DNA from: Arthrobacter russicus
GTDB lineage: Bacteria; Actinomycetota; Actinomycetes; Actinomycetales; Micrococcaceae
NCBI RefSeq assembly: GCF_031454135.1
Contig: NZ_JAVDQF010000001.1
Span: 1,116,001 to 1,180,000, forward strand
DNA: 64,000 nt
Reading direction: 5' to 3'
Of the stretch, positions 51,464 through 60,092 are shown one piece after another (the stretch's first letter is position 1; every line of letters starts with the position of its first letter). Position numbers and translations under genes: made by a program. The notes beneath the pieces were generated by a model. That model ran no database searches. It was not told the origin of the DNA and saw nothing but the letters and a program-made list of their open reading frames with translations.

Positions 51464-52309
51464 TCAGCCCGCGACGGGCGTGCAACGTGTCGTCATCCTG
51501 CCGATCTCGGGGGCGAAACTCTCCACCAGGTCGCCTGCCTCGAGGTATTGCGGCGGAGTCATCTGCATGCCCATCCCAGACGGGGTTCCGGAGAAGATCA
51601 GGTCACCTGGGTAGAGCTCGCAAATCGCCGAAATCCTCGATACCAGCTCGGCGATCGGGAAAATCAGCCGAGCGGTGCTGTCCCGCTGCACGGTCTTGCC
51701 GTTGACCGAACAGCCCAACTCGATGTCTTCGCGATCCGCAAACTCATCGGGGGTGACCAGAACCGGCCCGGTCGGCCCGAAGGACGGGAACGATTTGCCC
51801 AGCGAAAACTGCTTCGCCGGTCCGCCCAATTGCAGCTCCCGCTCGGAGAAGTCCTGGCCCAGGGTCAACCCGGCGACCAAATCCCAAGCCTCGGCCGCCG
51901 CAACCCGATAGCCGGGTTTGCCGATCACGACGACGATTTCGACTTCCCAGTCCACCGAGGCCGTAGGCAACGGAAGGTCTGCGTGCGGTCCCACGATACT
52001 GCTGGGGAACTTGGTGAAAATCACCGGCAGCTCATCGGAGCCGGCCACTACGGATGCCCGGCCGTGATAGTTGCTGGCGATGGCGAAGACTTGGCGCGGC
52101 CGAGGCGACGGCGCACCGAGTTGCTCCGGGTCCACCGCGATCCGGCCTTCCTGGGCCTGGGCTGAACCGTACCAGTCCCGGAACTCGCTCCACTGCTGGA
52201 ACAACGCCCCGGGATCGGCCGGAAACCGGCCACCGGAGGCGAGTTCGACGTCGATGGCGCTGTCGCCGTCGAACACCACCGCCCGGCCGGCCAGGTTCCC
52301 CAGCCTCAC
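51464..52309 (-). CDS. Fumarylacetoacetate hydrolase (FAH) family protein
   Basis: The product is about 281 residues from a GTG at 52309 with GGGGGAA upstream; a TTG at 52327 could add six. An N-terminal small domain precedes the FAH fold: VFAIASNYHGRAS (His of the metal site region), VDWEVEIVVVIGKPGYRV with the acidic metal ligands, FSLGKSFPSFGPTGPVLVTPDE and ICELYPGDLIFSGTPSGMG. FAH-superfamily members hydrolyse or decarboxylate 1,3-diketo or acylpyruvate compounds. As last gene of the run it may cleave or tautomerise a pathway intermediate. Start codon is uncertain. Confidence 0.87.
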   Translation of the reverse strand: MRLGNLAGRAVVFDGDSAIDVELASGGRFPADPGALFQQWSEFRDWYGSAQAQEGRIAVDPEQLGAPSPRPRQVFAIASNYHGRASVVAGSDELPVIFTKFPSSIVGPHADLPLPTASVDWEVEIVVVIGKPGYRVAAAEAWDLVAGLTLGQDFSERELQLGGPAKQFSLGKSFPSFGPTGPVLVTPDEFADREDIELGCSVNGKTVQRDSTARLIFPIAELVSRISAICELYPGDLIFSGTPSGMGMQMTPPQYLEAGDLVESFAPEIGRMTTRCTPVAG

Positions 52310-52345
52310 CGGCCGTTCCCCCGGCAAAATTCCGGAGCACCGGGT

Positions 52346-53677
52346 TCACGCATGGTCGAATTCCTTCTCCGCGGCGAAATCCCCGGCCAGCAGATCCGCG
52401 TCCCCGGCATCGTCGACCTGGTAGAGGATCTCCGCCAGCCGCTTGGCCTCGCGGTAGTCCTGTTCCAGCACTGCTTCGTCCGGATGGGTCAAAAAGGCCC
52501 GCAGCGGCGCGTTCATCAGATCCGTGGTCGGTTCGATCCGGTCGCCGGCCTGGTACTTGACCGTCATGGCGCAGACGCTCGGCAGTTCCCGGATCTGTTC
52601 CGCGATGTCCTGGTTCACCGCGGTCACGACGCCGTTCAGCGCGGTCGCCGCGTTGTAGACGAGGGCGCTTTGCCGTTTCTGGTAATTGCGGCCTTCGGTC
52701 TTGTCCAAGAATTGTTTGGCCTGCACATAGGCTTCCGCGCTCAGGCCGGCCTGGCTGTGGCCCAGGCAGATCTCCTGCAGACCGGGGTGGTTATTGCCGT
52801 TGATCCTGGCTCCGATCTCCACCAGCACCGGGCCGCGCTCGGTGATGATGACCTCGGCATGCGCCGGACCCCATTGGATTTCCAGGGCGTCCAGTACCTT
52901 GGCGATGTAGGGGATCATGACCTCCGCGGCCGGATCCTGCGGATCCACCAGGACGTCGCGGTCATAGATGTTCTTGCCCGAAGGCAAGAGGTTCTTCTGG
53001 TACTTCCAAACTCCGCACGCGTAGTGGTATCCGGCGCTGCTGACCGTGTCCACGATGTATTCCGGACCGGCCAGGAATTCCTGGATCAGCACTTCGTCGT
53101 TGGGCTCGCCGAAGAGGTTCGGCGAACCGAGGAGCTCCCGGATCGAGCGGTTGAGTTCTTCCCGGTTCGCGCAGATGACCACGCCGTCGGTACCCGCCGA
53201 TTTCAACGGTTTCACCACCGCGGGGTAGCCCACGGTCTCATCGACCCAGCGCAGCAGGTCCTCGGGGTCGTTGCCCTTCCGATGCTGCACGCAGGGCACT
53301 CCGGCGCTCCGGAGCGCTTCGACCATTTCGAATTTGTCCCGGCGGGCCAAGGAGAGCTTGGTGCCGTTGCTGACCACGCCGAGCCGTTCGCTGAGTTCGT
53401 CGGCCAACTCCACGCCGGTCTCCTGTCCCGGAACCACGCAGACCGGCGAGTACGCGCGCAGCCTTTCGAGCAGCTCATCGGTGACCTGCGAGTCCCGCAG
53501 CACGATGTTTTCGCGGTAGACCGTCAGATCCGGCGCCTTCATCGTGGCATAGAGTTCCGGAGTGCTTTGCACGTGGACCAGATCGACGCCCAGCGCACGG
53601 TAGGCCGCAGGCAGGAAATTCCCCGCCGAATAGCCGTCCACCACAATGGCGACCAGGGGCTCAGTCGAATTGCTCAT
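52346..53677 (-). CDS. ATP-grasp carboxylate-amine ligase
   Basis: The product is 443 residues, ATG 53677 overlapping the aminotransferase stop (ATGA). The N-terminal domain begins VAIVVDGYSAGNFLPAAYRALG. The ATP-grasp core has GYPAVVKPLKSAGTDGVVIC (ATP-binding Lys and mobile loop), VLIQEFLAGPEYIVDTVS and metal-binding HAEVIITERGPVLVEIGARINGNN. The layout matches BacD-type L-amino-acid ligases, which form peptide or amide bonds via an acyl phosphate. It is the clearest bond-forming enzyme of the locus. Substrates unknown; beta-alanine is a candidate. Confidence 0.88.
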   Translation of the reverse strand: MSNSTEPLVAIVVDGYSAGNFLPAAYRALGVDLVHVQSTPELYATMKAPDLTVYRENIVLRDSQVTDELLERLRAYSPVCVVPGQETGVELADELSERLGVVSNGTKLSLARRDKFEMVEALRSAGVPCVQHRKGNDPEDLLRWVDETVGYPAVVKPLKSAGTDGVVICANREELNRSIRELLGSPNLFGEPNDEVLIQEFLAGPEYIVDTVSSAGYHYACGVWKYQKNLLPSGKNIYDRDVLVDPQDPAAEVMIPYIAKVLDALEIQWGPAHAEVIITERGPVLVEIGARINGNNHPGLQEICLGHSQAGLSAEAYVQAKQFLDKTEGRNYQKRQSALVYNAATALNGVVTAVNQDIAEQIRELPSVCAMTVKYQAGDRIEPTTDLMNAPLRAFLTHPDEAVLEQDYREAKRLAEILYQVDDAGDADLLAGDFAAEKEFDHA

Positions 53678-55044
53678 GATTTTCCTTCCTGCCCGGTCCG
53701 GGCAGCATGATCGGTGATGAAACGGGCGAGCCGGGCGATGCCTTCGGCGATCTTCGCGGGTTCGAGATTGCTGACGCCCAGACGCAGCTGGCGCTCTCCC
53801 CCGCCCTCCGGATAGAACATGTTCATCGGGGCCCAGCTGACGCCGTATTCCCGCGCGGAATGTTCCATCAACGCGAGGTCGACGGCGAACGGCAGGTTGA
53901 GCACGATGAAAAAACCGCCGCGCGGCTCGTTCCAGCCCACCCCGTGCTGGTCCCACTTCGAGGGCGGGAAATGCAACGCCAGGTTCTCCAACGCCGCCTT
54001 CAACCGTTCCAGATAGACGTCACGGGACGGTTCCGAGGCCTTGCGGAGGTCGTAACCGCGTTCATGGAGCAGCCCTGCGATCAGCGCCTGGGACAGCGAC
54101 GAGGTGCCGACGCTGAACATGCTCTTCGCCAGCGAGAGCCGCTGCGCGAGGTACCGGGGGCTCTGCCCGCGGTACTCCAGGATCTGGTCCGCGATCAAAT
54201 AGCCCATCCGGGCACCGGGGAATGCCGATTTGGCGAACGAGCCCAAGAAGACCACGCGTTGCCGGGTGTCCAGGGCTTTGAAGGTCGGCAGTTGCTCCCC
54301 GTCCGGCGCGAAGATGCCATACGGATTGTCTTCCAGGATCAGCAGATCTTCCGCTTCGGCGATCTCAAGCAACCGCCGCCGGGTGGCGAGCGGGATCACG
54401 GTTCCGGAAGGGTTCGAAAAGTCCGGGATCAGGTAGAGCGCCCGCGGCCGCTTGCCTTCCGCCCGGGTAGCCCGGATGACTTCCAGCACGTTTTCGGCAC
54501 AGATGCCTTCCGGCCCTTCGAGCACTCCCCGGTAAGGGATGTCCAGCATCCGGGCGGCGCCCAGAATGCCGACATAGGCCGGAGCCACGGTCAGCAGGAC
54601 GTCGTCCGGGGAGCTGAACAGGCCGCGCAGCGCAATCAGCAGGGCTTCCTGGAAACCGTTGGTCACCATGATCGAGGCTTCGGGCACCTCGATGCCTTCC
54701 TGGACCCGCAGCATCTGCGCGATTTCAGCGAGGATGAAGCCGTTGACCGGCCCATAGTGGAACATCCGGCGGGCCAACAGTGCTTCCGGCACCCCGGCCT
54801 CCCGCGAACAGGCGAAATACTGTTCGATCTGGCGGGAGATCTGGTTCAGGTCGTAATCACCGTCGTACGGCGCTCCCGAGGAGAAGGACAGCGCGTCCGG
54901 GAAGGCCATCGCGGTCTCGCTCAGCACCCGCATGGAGTCCATTTTCGCGTCCAGCAACGCCGGGTGCAGGCCTTCCAGCGCGACCGGTCCCAAGTTCGGG
55001 AACTCCTGCGGCAGGATCGCCTCGGCGGTCAGTTGATCGGTCAT
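53674..55044 (-). CDS. PLP-dependent class I/II aminotransferase
   Basis: This 456-residue enzyme has the ATG at 55044 overlapping the YciI stop. It belongs to the 2-aminoadipate/MocR-aminotransferase branch without the GntR domain: FHYGPVNGFILAEIAQML, ASIMVTNGFQEALLIALRGLF, LYLIPDFSNPSGTVIPLATRR, ILEDNPYGIF and the PLP Lys in FLGSFAKSAFPGARMGYLIA. These enzymes transaminate alpha-amino acids such as aminoadipate, kynurenine or aromatic residues, or catalyse related PLP reactions. Tight coupling to an ATP-grasp ligase suggests it prepares an unusual amino acid for ligation. Confidence 0.9.
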   Translation of the reverse strand: MTDQLTAEAILPQEFPNLGPVALEGLHPALLDAKMDSMRVLSETAMAFPDALSFSSGAPYDGDYDLNQISRQIEQYFACSREAGVPEALLARRMFHYGPVNGFILAEIAQMLRVQEGIEVPEASIMVTNGFQEALLIALRGLFSSPDDVLLTVAPAYVGILGAARMLDIPYRGVLEGPEGICAENVLEVIRATRAEGKRPRALYLIPDFSNPSGTVIPLATRRRLLEIAEAEDLLILEDNPYGIFAPDGEQLPTFKALDTRQRVVFLGSFAKSAFPGARMGYLIADQILEYRGQSPRYLAQRLSLAKSMFSVGTSSLSQALIAGLLHERGYDLRKASEPSRDVYLERLKAALENLALHFPPSKWDQHGVGWNEPRGGFFIVLNLPFAVDLALMEHSAREYGVSWAPMNMFYPEGGGERQLRLGVSNLEPAKIAEGIARLARFITDHAARTGQEGKS

Positions 55045-55349
55045 CGGACAGTCCCGGCAGCCGCGCTTTCGGGTGCCCATTGGCCTTTGCCCGGCTGCCA
55101 CTCGCGGATCGTGGTGCCGGAGACCAAGCCGGCGAGCACATACGGCTCCGCAGCCAGAATGCCATCGAGCTCGCTCCGATCGGCGGCTTCGTACAACAAC
55201 AGCCCGCGGTTTTCACCGACCAGCGGACCGCCCAGTTTGAGCACGCCGTCCGCGGTGAGTTCACGGAGATATTCGACGTGGGCGGGATTGCTCGGTTCGC
55301 GTCCGGTTCGGTCGACGTTGTAGCTCAATTCGACAAGGTAGATCGCCAT
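55041..55349 (-). CDS. YciI-like protein
   Basis: This 102-residue protein has a ferredoxin-like fold with the YCII core: MAIYLVELSYNVDRTGREPSNPAHVEYLREL, GVLKLGGPLVGENRGLLLYEA and DPYVLAGLV-type AAEPYVLAGLVSGTTIREW. YciI proteins include 5-chloromuconolactone dehalogenase-like and cyclic-adduct enzymes; a His-Asp pair is expected in the pocket and His23 is visible. Its start is preceded by GAGAT in the 60-bp gap after the SDR gene. In this operon it might catalyse an elimination or isomerisation. Confidence 0.82.
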   Translation of the reverse strand: MAIYLVELSYNVDRTGREPSNPAHVEYLRELTADGVLKLGGPLVGENRGLLLYEAADRSELDGILAAEPYVLAGLVSGTTIREWQPGKGQWAPESAAAGTVR

Positions 55350-55409
55350 CTCAGGTCCTTTCGGGAAATTTCGGTTCGCTTCGGGTTCGGATTCCGGGTG
55401 CCGGAGTGC

Positions 55410-56162
55410 TCACATGTAGAGGCCGCCGTTGATGTCGATCACCGAGCCGGTGGTGAAGCCCGCACTCTCCGACGCCAGGTACAAGACGCTTCCCACGGCT
55501 TCGTGCACGGTGCCCATGCGGCGCATCGGCAGTTTGGACAGCACGGCCTCCTTTTGCGCCGGGTCCCGGCGCTCCCAGGCGCCGGCCACCCGCGCGGTCG
55601 CGATCGGACCGTGCGCCACGACATTCACGCTCACGCCGGTCGGCGCCAGTTCGTAGGCGATCTGCTTGGTCATGCCGATCACCGCGGCTTTCGCCGCGAC
55701 GTACGCGGCATTGTTGAAGTGGCTGTACGTGCGGCCGCCGGCCGAGGCGAAATTGACGATCCGGCCGTAGCCCGCCTCGACCATCGAGGGCGCCAACACC
55801 TTGATCGCGGTGAAAGTCCCGATGACGTTTTCCAAATACGAGGTTTCGAAAACCTGCTGGTCCAGTTCGGCATACGGAATCACCCGGGTGTCTCCGCCGA
55901 CGCCGTTGATCAGGATCGACGGTTTGCGCTGCAGGCCGGAGAGGAGCTGTTCCGCTTCCGCGGTCTTCGTGATGTCTCCGACGACGGTCTCCACATCGAC
56001 GCGGCCACGCAGTCGGGCCGCCATCTCTTCGAGTCGTGCTTCATCCCGATCGAACAGGATGAGCTGACAGCCTTGCGCGGCAAGTCCGTCGGCTACGTCT
56101 TGCAAGATCCCGCCGGCTGCGCCGACCAACAGGGCGGTCTGCGGTGAGGGTGCTGAAGTCAT
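55410..56162 (-). CDS. SDR family oxidoreductase
   Basis: The product is 250 residues; its ATG overlaps the epimerase stop (ATGA). The cofactor loop is atypical (LLVGAAGGILQDVADGLA instead of TGxxxGIG), but LINGVGG, Ser in NFASAGG, Tyr/Lys in AAYVAAKAAVIG and C-terminal TTGSVIDINGGLY are all present. Asp in FDRDEAR after beta-2 suggests NAD(H). It resembles 2,3-dihydro-2,3-dihydroxybenzoate/cyclohexanone-type SDRs. It acts in the middle of the biosynthetic run; substrate unknown. Confidence 0.88.
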   Translation of the reverse strand: MTSAPSPQTALLVGAAGGILQDVADGLAAQGCQLILFDRDEARLEEMAARLRGRVDVETVVGDITKTAEAEQLLSGLQRKPSILINGVGGDTRVIPYAELDQQVFETSYLENVIGTFTAIKVLAPSMVEAGYGRIVNFASAGGRTYSHFNNAAYVAAKAAVIGMTKQIAYELAPTGVSVNVVAHGPIATARVAGAWERRDPAQKEAVLSKLPMRRMGTVHEAVGSVLYLASESAGFTTGSVIDINGGLYM

Positions 56163-57373
56163 CTGGAAGTGCCTACCTTTTCTCGTTCTTCACGGTGTGT
56201 TTCTTGACTTGATTCGAGCGTGCGCCGCAAATTTGCGCTGGGCCGCAGGCCCAATCCGATGGACCGGTCGGCGGGCGCCGGAAGCAGGTACCGGTCCCGG
56301 TCGACGGCGATTGCCGGTTCGGTCAACGGCTCCGGGAACCACTGGTCGTGTTTCCCCGCTTCCACGGTGGCCAAGCCCGCATAGCTCCCAGCCAACAGGC
56401 GCATTGCACCCCAGAGCGGACCGATTTCGCCGACGTGCACCCCGAGCTGGGCCCGCAAGCCGAGCCCGTGGGCCACCCGCAGCAGACTCAGACTGCGCAG
56501 CAGGCCACCGCATTTGCTGATCCGGATATTGACCAGATCCGCAGCTCCGTGCGCTGCCGCAGCCTCGAGATCGCTGCGCGAGGCGAAGGATTCGTCCAGC
56601 ATGATCGGAATCCCCGAGGCTTCCCGCAGCGACCGCATCGTCGGCCAATCGCGCGGCCCCACGGGTTCTTCGATCCAACCGATCGACAGCCCGGCGAGCC
56701 GCCGGACGGCGGCATGCGCGAGCTCCGGCGTCCAAGCCCCGTTCGCATCGAGCACTACGGTGGCATCCGGGCCGAAGACCTCCCGCACCTGCAGCACCCG
56801 CTGCACGCAGTCGTCGAGGTCTGCGGAGACCTTGACCTTGACATGCCGGATCGAGGCAATCGCCTCGGGGCTCAGCGCCGAGGTCTTCGCCGCGACGCCC
56901 GAGGACAAATCCACCACGAAGCTGACCGGCGAGGCCACGGCTTCGCTGCGCAATATCGACGCAAAACTCTCCTGACTTTGCAACGCTTCGAAACCGGTCT
57001 TCCGATGGATGCTGCAGATCAGGTCGAAAAGCGCCAGTTCGACGGCGGCCGCAGCCGCCGGCATCGGCACCGGCCCGCCGAGCGCTGCTTCGAGGTCCAA
57101 TTCGCGCAGCGCGGTGATGGCACCCGCGAAGTCCGGAACCGCCAGGACCCGGTCGAGCAGATCCAGGTCCAAGGCTTCTATCGCCGCTTGCGCGGACTCG
57201 ACGGTCTCCGCGGTCACATACGAACGCGGTGCGCCCTCTCCCCAGCCGGTATGTCCGGAGGCTTCGGCGAACACCAGCACCGATGCCGTCGTCTGGCGCT
57301 TCGCACCGGCGTGCGAAAACGGCCGCGCCATCGGCAATTCGGCGGCGGCCACCCGGAACGAATCCAGTTTCAT
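56159..57373 (-). CDS. Enolase-superfamily enzyme, dipeptide-epimerase/MLE-like
   Basis: This 404-residue protein has the N-terminal capping domain and TIM barrel of the muconate-lactonizing subgroup. Catalytic Lys pair in IRHVKVKVSADL, metal ligands in TVVLDANGAW (Asp), GWIEEPVGP (Glu) and IMLDESFASR (Asp), and the second general base Lys in VNIRISKCGG are all in place. The family includes L-Ala-D/L-Glu epimerases, N-succinyl-amino-acid racemases and OSB synthases. Next to an ATP-grasp ligase, a dipeptide or N-acyl-amino-acid epimerase is the best guess. Its stop overlaps the SDR start and its start overlaps the hydrolase stop. Confidence 0.88.
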   Translation of the reverse strand: MKLDSFRVAAAELPMARPFSHAGAKRQTTASVLVFAEASGHTGWGEGAPRSYVTAETVESAQAAIEALDLDLLDRVLAVPDFAGAITALRELDLEAALGGPVPMPAAAAAVELALFDLICSIHRKTGFEALQSQESFASILRSEAVASPVSFVVDLSSGVAAKTSALSPEAIASIRHVKVKVSADLDDCVQRVLQVREVFGPDATVVLDANGAWTPELAHAAVRRLAGLSIGWIEEPVGPRDWPTMRSLREASGIPIMLDESFASRSDLEAAAAHGAADLVNIRISKCGGLLRSLSLLRVAHGLGLRAQLGVHVGEIGPLWGAMRLLAGSYAGLATVEAGKHDQWFPEPLTEPAIAVDRDRYLLPAPADRSIGLGLRPSANLRRTLESSQETHREEREKVGTSR

Positions 57374-58272
57374 CGCCGTTGCCCCTCCGGTTGCCCTGCC
57401 GTTCCGGCGGGGGTCAGCAGCTCCACCAGCCAGTGCCAGTAGTCGACGCGGCGCTCGGAGAACTCCAGATAATGTCCGGTGCAGGCGAAATTGCTGGTCT
57501 TGGCGTTCGGATGCAATTCCCGGATCACCGCGGCTGCCGCGGCGAGGTCGATGATCGGATCGCGGTCCACGGTCACGAAATGCACCTCGGCGTCGATTTC
57601 CGCGCTGCGGCCCCAGTACTGGTCTTCGATCGCCACCATGGTCGCCCGCGTGCGCTGGGTGATCTGACGCAGCATCAAATGGTCGTTCGCCATGAACTCC
57701 AAATACCGGGCCTTGGACGTGTAATCCTCGTCGGAAAGCCCCAGGCTGAACCGGTCGGCGCCGGTCAGGGCGCGCAGCTCCGGCAATTTCGCCACACCAT
57801 GCCGGGCGTTTTGTTGGCCCAGGGCCGGGGTGCAGTAGATCAGCCGCGCGACGCCGGGCAGCCCGACGACCGCCATCGAAGCCAGGATGCTCCCGCCGAA
57901 ACTCTGGCCGAGCACCGAGGTGGGGATTCCGCGGTGCCGCCGTTGCACTTCGGCGAGCCCCTGGAAGTAGTCGGCGGCGACCGCCTCCGCGCTGGGCAGA
58001 TCACCGGGTGTGCCGCTGCTGCGTCCCGAGCCCCGACGGTCCAGGGCGTAAACCGCGATGCCGAACCGGCTCAGCGTCCGGGCCGTTTCGATCAACCATG
58101 CAGCGTGGCTTTGGATTCCGTGGATGTAGTAGAGGACTCCGACGACTTCCGCCGGGTCGGCCGGCAGCCATGCGTGCAATGCCAGTTCGACGCCGTCTGC
58201 TGCGGTCAACGAACTCACGGCATAGTGCTCGGGCGTGGTTTCGGCAGCGATCGGACTGCTCACCAAGGACAT
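57370..58272 (-). CDS. Alpha/beta hydrolase (monoglyceride-lipase-like)
   Basis: The product is 300 residues. Oxyanion region LYYIHGIQSHAAWL, nucleophile Ser in SVLGQSFGGSILAS, acid Asp in FVTVDRDPIIDL and His in NFACTGHYLEFSE form a complete triad. YALDRRGSGRSSG is the usual post-beta-4 motif. The ATG (58272) directly follows the GH3 stop (TGA-ATG). It could be an esterase, amidase or thioesterase-like release or editing enzyme for the pathway. A separate role in lipid breakdown is unlikely given the coupling. Confidence 0.88.
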   Translation of the reverse strand: MSLVSSPIAAETTPEHYAVSSLTAADGVELALHAWLPADPAEVVGVLYYIHGIQSHAAWLIETARTLSRFGIAVYALDRRGSGRSSGTPGDLPSAEAVAADYFQGLAEVQRRHRGIPTSVLGQSFGGSILASMAVVGLPGVARLIYCTPALGQQNARHGVAKLPELRALTGADRFSLGLSDEDYTSKARYLEFMANDHLMLRQITQRTRATMVAIEDQYWGRSAEIDAEVHFVTVDRDPIIDLAAAAAVIRELHPNAKTSNFACTGHYLEFSERRVDYWHWLVELLTPAGTAGQPEGQRR

Positions 58273-60009
58273 TCAGGACACCACCCATGAGCTCATGCCG
58301 GCGCTTTGCAAGCGCTGCAGCAGGTCGTCGTTGCGCTGGATCCAGTAATGCTTCAACTGGCTGGCAGACGCCCCGGCGAGCCGCCGCTTTTCTTCCAGCA
58401 CCGCGAAGGTGCCGGGGCGGACGGTCAGCAGTTCCAAAGCGGTGAGCCGGTGGGTACGCCGCTTTTCGGCGTATTCGATATTGAGTTTCTGCAATTGGTC
58501 CTCGATGTGTTCCGCCATGGTCTGCTGGGAGAGTCCGATTTCGCCGGTCCATTCCAGGACCACGGTGTATCCGGGCGGGGTGCCCCAGACCGGCACGCAG
58601 GTGAAGAGCTGCCGGGCGGAAAAACTTTCTCCGCACGCGCGTCGGACGGCTTCGTGGATATCGCTTTCGGTGAGCTTCTCGCCGGTAAAGGAGCTACCGA
58701 ATCCGGCGCGCTCAGCGAACTCCAGTCGGGGCAGCTTGCCCACCATGTCGACCACCCGGTAGCGGTCGCCGAGGTCGTAGCGGTAGAGCCCGCTGGCTTG
58801 GCTGATCACCACGTTGTAGGTGGCACCGACGTCGAGCTCGTCGAAATTGAGGGTTTCGGCGTCCGGCGCCACGTCTGAACCGTCGTCGGATTCCGGCACC
58901 GGGACGAATTCGTACAGGCCCATGTCGACCGCCAGCGGCCCTGCCGAGGGATGCTCGTCGACCGGGATCGTGATAATCCCCTCAGTGCCCGTGGAGCTGA
59001 ACGGCAGTTTGGCGATCCCCGGTGTGACGTCCTCGAGCCAATGCCGGTAGAGCCCGGCAGATGCGGAATTCCAGGAAACCGTCAGGCCCAGCCCGGGCCA
59101 GAAATCCACGAGTTTGAGGCCCTTCGCGGAGCCGGCAGCTGCCGCAGCGAGCCGCTCGGCGAGCTCCGGGTTCGGTTCCGCCACCAGGCTTCGGCCGCGC
59201 AGGGTGCCCTGGGCGATGTCCTCGATGAGTTCTGCGGCGTTTTCCGCCAGCAGCTCGGCGAGACCGATGATTTTCGACGGGTTCAGCGCGACGATCGCAG
59301 CCACATCGGATCCGGCAAGCAGCCGGAGTTTGCGGTAGAGCGAGTCCCGGTAGTCCTCGGTCTACACCCCCTTGAACCAGCTTTCGTGGTACCACGGCGG
59401 CAACCAGTCGCCGCTGCTCACCGCAGCCGGACGCTGCGAGATCGGATACTGGTGCCGGGAATCCAGGTTCGCGGACAACGAAGCCCGTTCCCAGGACAAG
59501 TCCAGGACCGAAGCGCCCAACGCACGTTCCCGGCCCAGCTTTTCGAAATACAGCCCCCATTGCGAATAGAGCGCCCGGCCCCGGTAGGCGTCTCGCCAAT
59601 GCCGGGTGGTCGGGATCAGCTTCGGGACTCCGGTGGAACCGGAGGTGCGCAACAGCGCATAGGGCTCGCTGCGGGTCAGCACGTTGGTGTCGCCGTCGAC
59701 GAGTTTGTCGATGTAGGGCTTGTACTCCGGATAGCACCGGATCGGCGTCGCCTTTTTCCAGTCGGCCATGGTGCGCACCTGGGCCAATCCGTGCTTGCGT
59801 CCGAAATAGGTCTCCCGGGCCTCGCCCAGGATGTCCAAGAAGGTCCGGTGGAACACATCCTGCGGAGCCCAGCAAGTCTGCCGGCGCAGCTCGAGTTCGC
59901 TCAGCGACCGGTCCAAAAACCGACCCGTGATGGATGAAGTATTCATCCTCTGCCGGTCGACGGCATATTCAAGATCTTCGGATTCCAGTTCCAGCATTTG
60001 ACTGTTCAT
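58273..60009 (-). pseudogene. GH3-family acyl-adenylate amide synthetase, interrupted by in-frame TAG
   Basis: A 579-codon reading frame from ATG 60009 to TGA 58273-58275 is interrupted once, by TAG at 59362-59364, with the same frame continuing. The first 215 residues include the ATP motif LLRTSGSTGVPKLIP; the second part has NVVISQASGLYRYDLGDRYRVVDMVG and PRLEFAERAG, typical of the GH3 (auxin-responsive) fold. GH3 proteins adenylate a carboxylic acid and transfer it to an amino acid. The codon might have been GAG or CAG. GTG 59304 could restart translation, giving two halves. As the rest of the operon is intact, a sequencing error or recent mutation are both possible. Confidence 0.85.
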
Positions 60010-60092
60010 CGTGGCGCGTCTCCAATCTCGACGAATTCTCGTTGGGTTCACATGATCGACAGGTGGTATGGGAGGGTGCTGCCAGGGCCCGG

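Noticed and set aside
59362-59364. TAG in GH3 as a pyrrolysine or programmed readthrough codon
   Set aside because: No pyrrolysine genes or recoding context visible, and GH3 enzymes have no known special residue; mutation or error is simpler.
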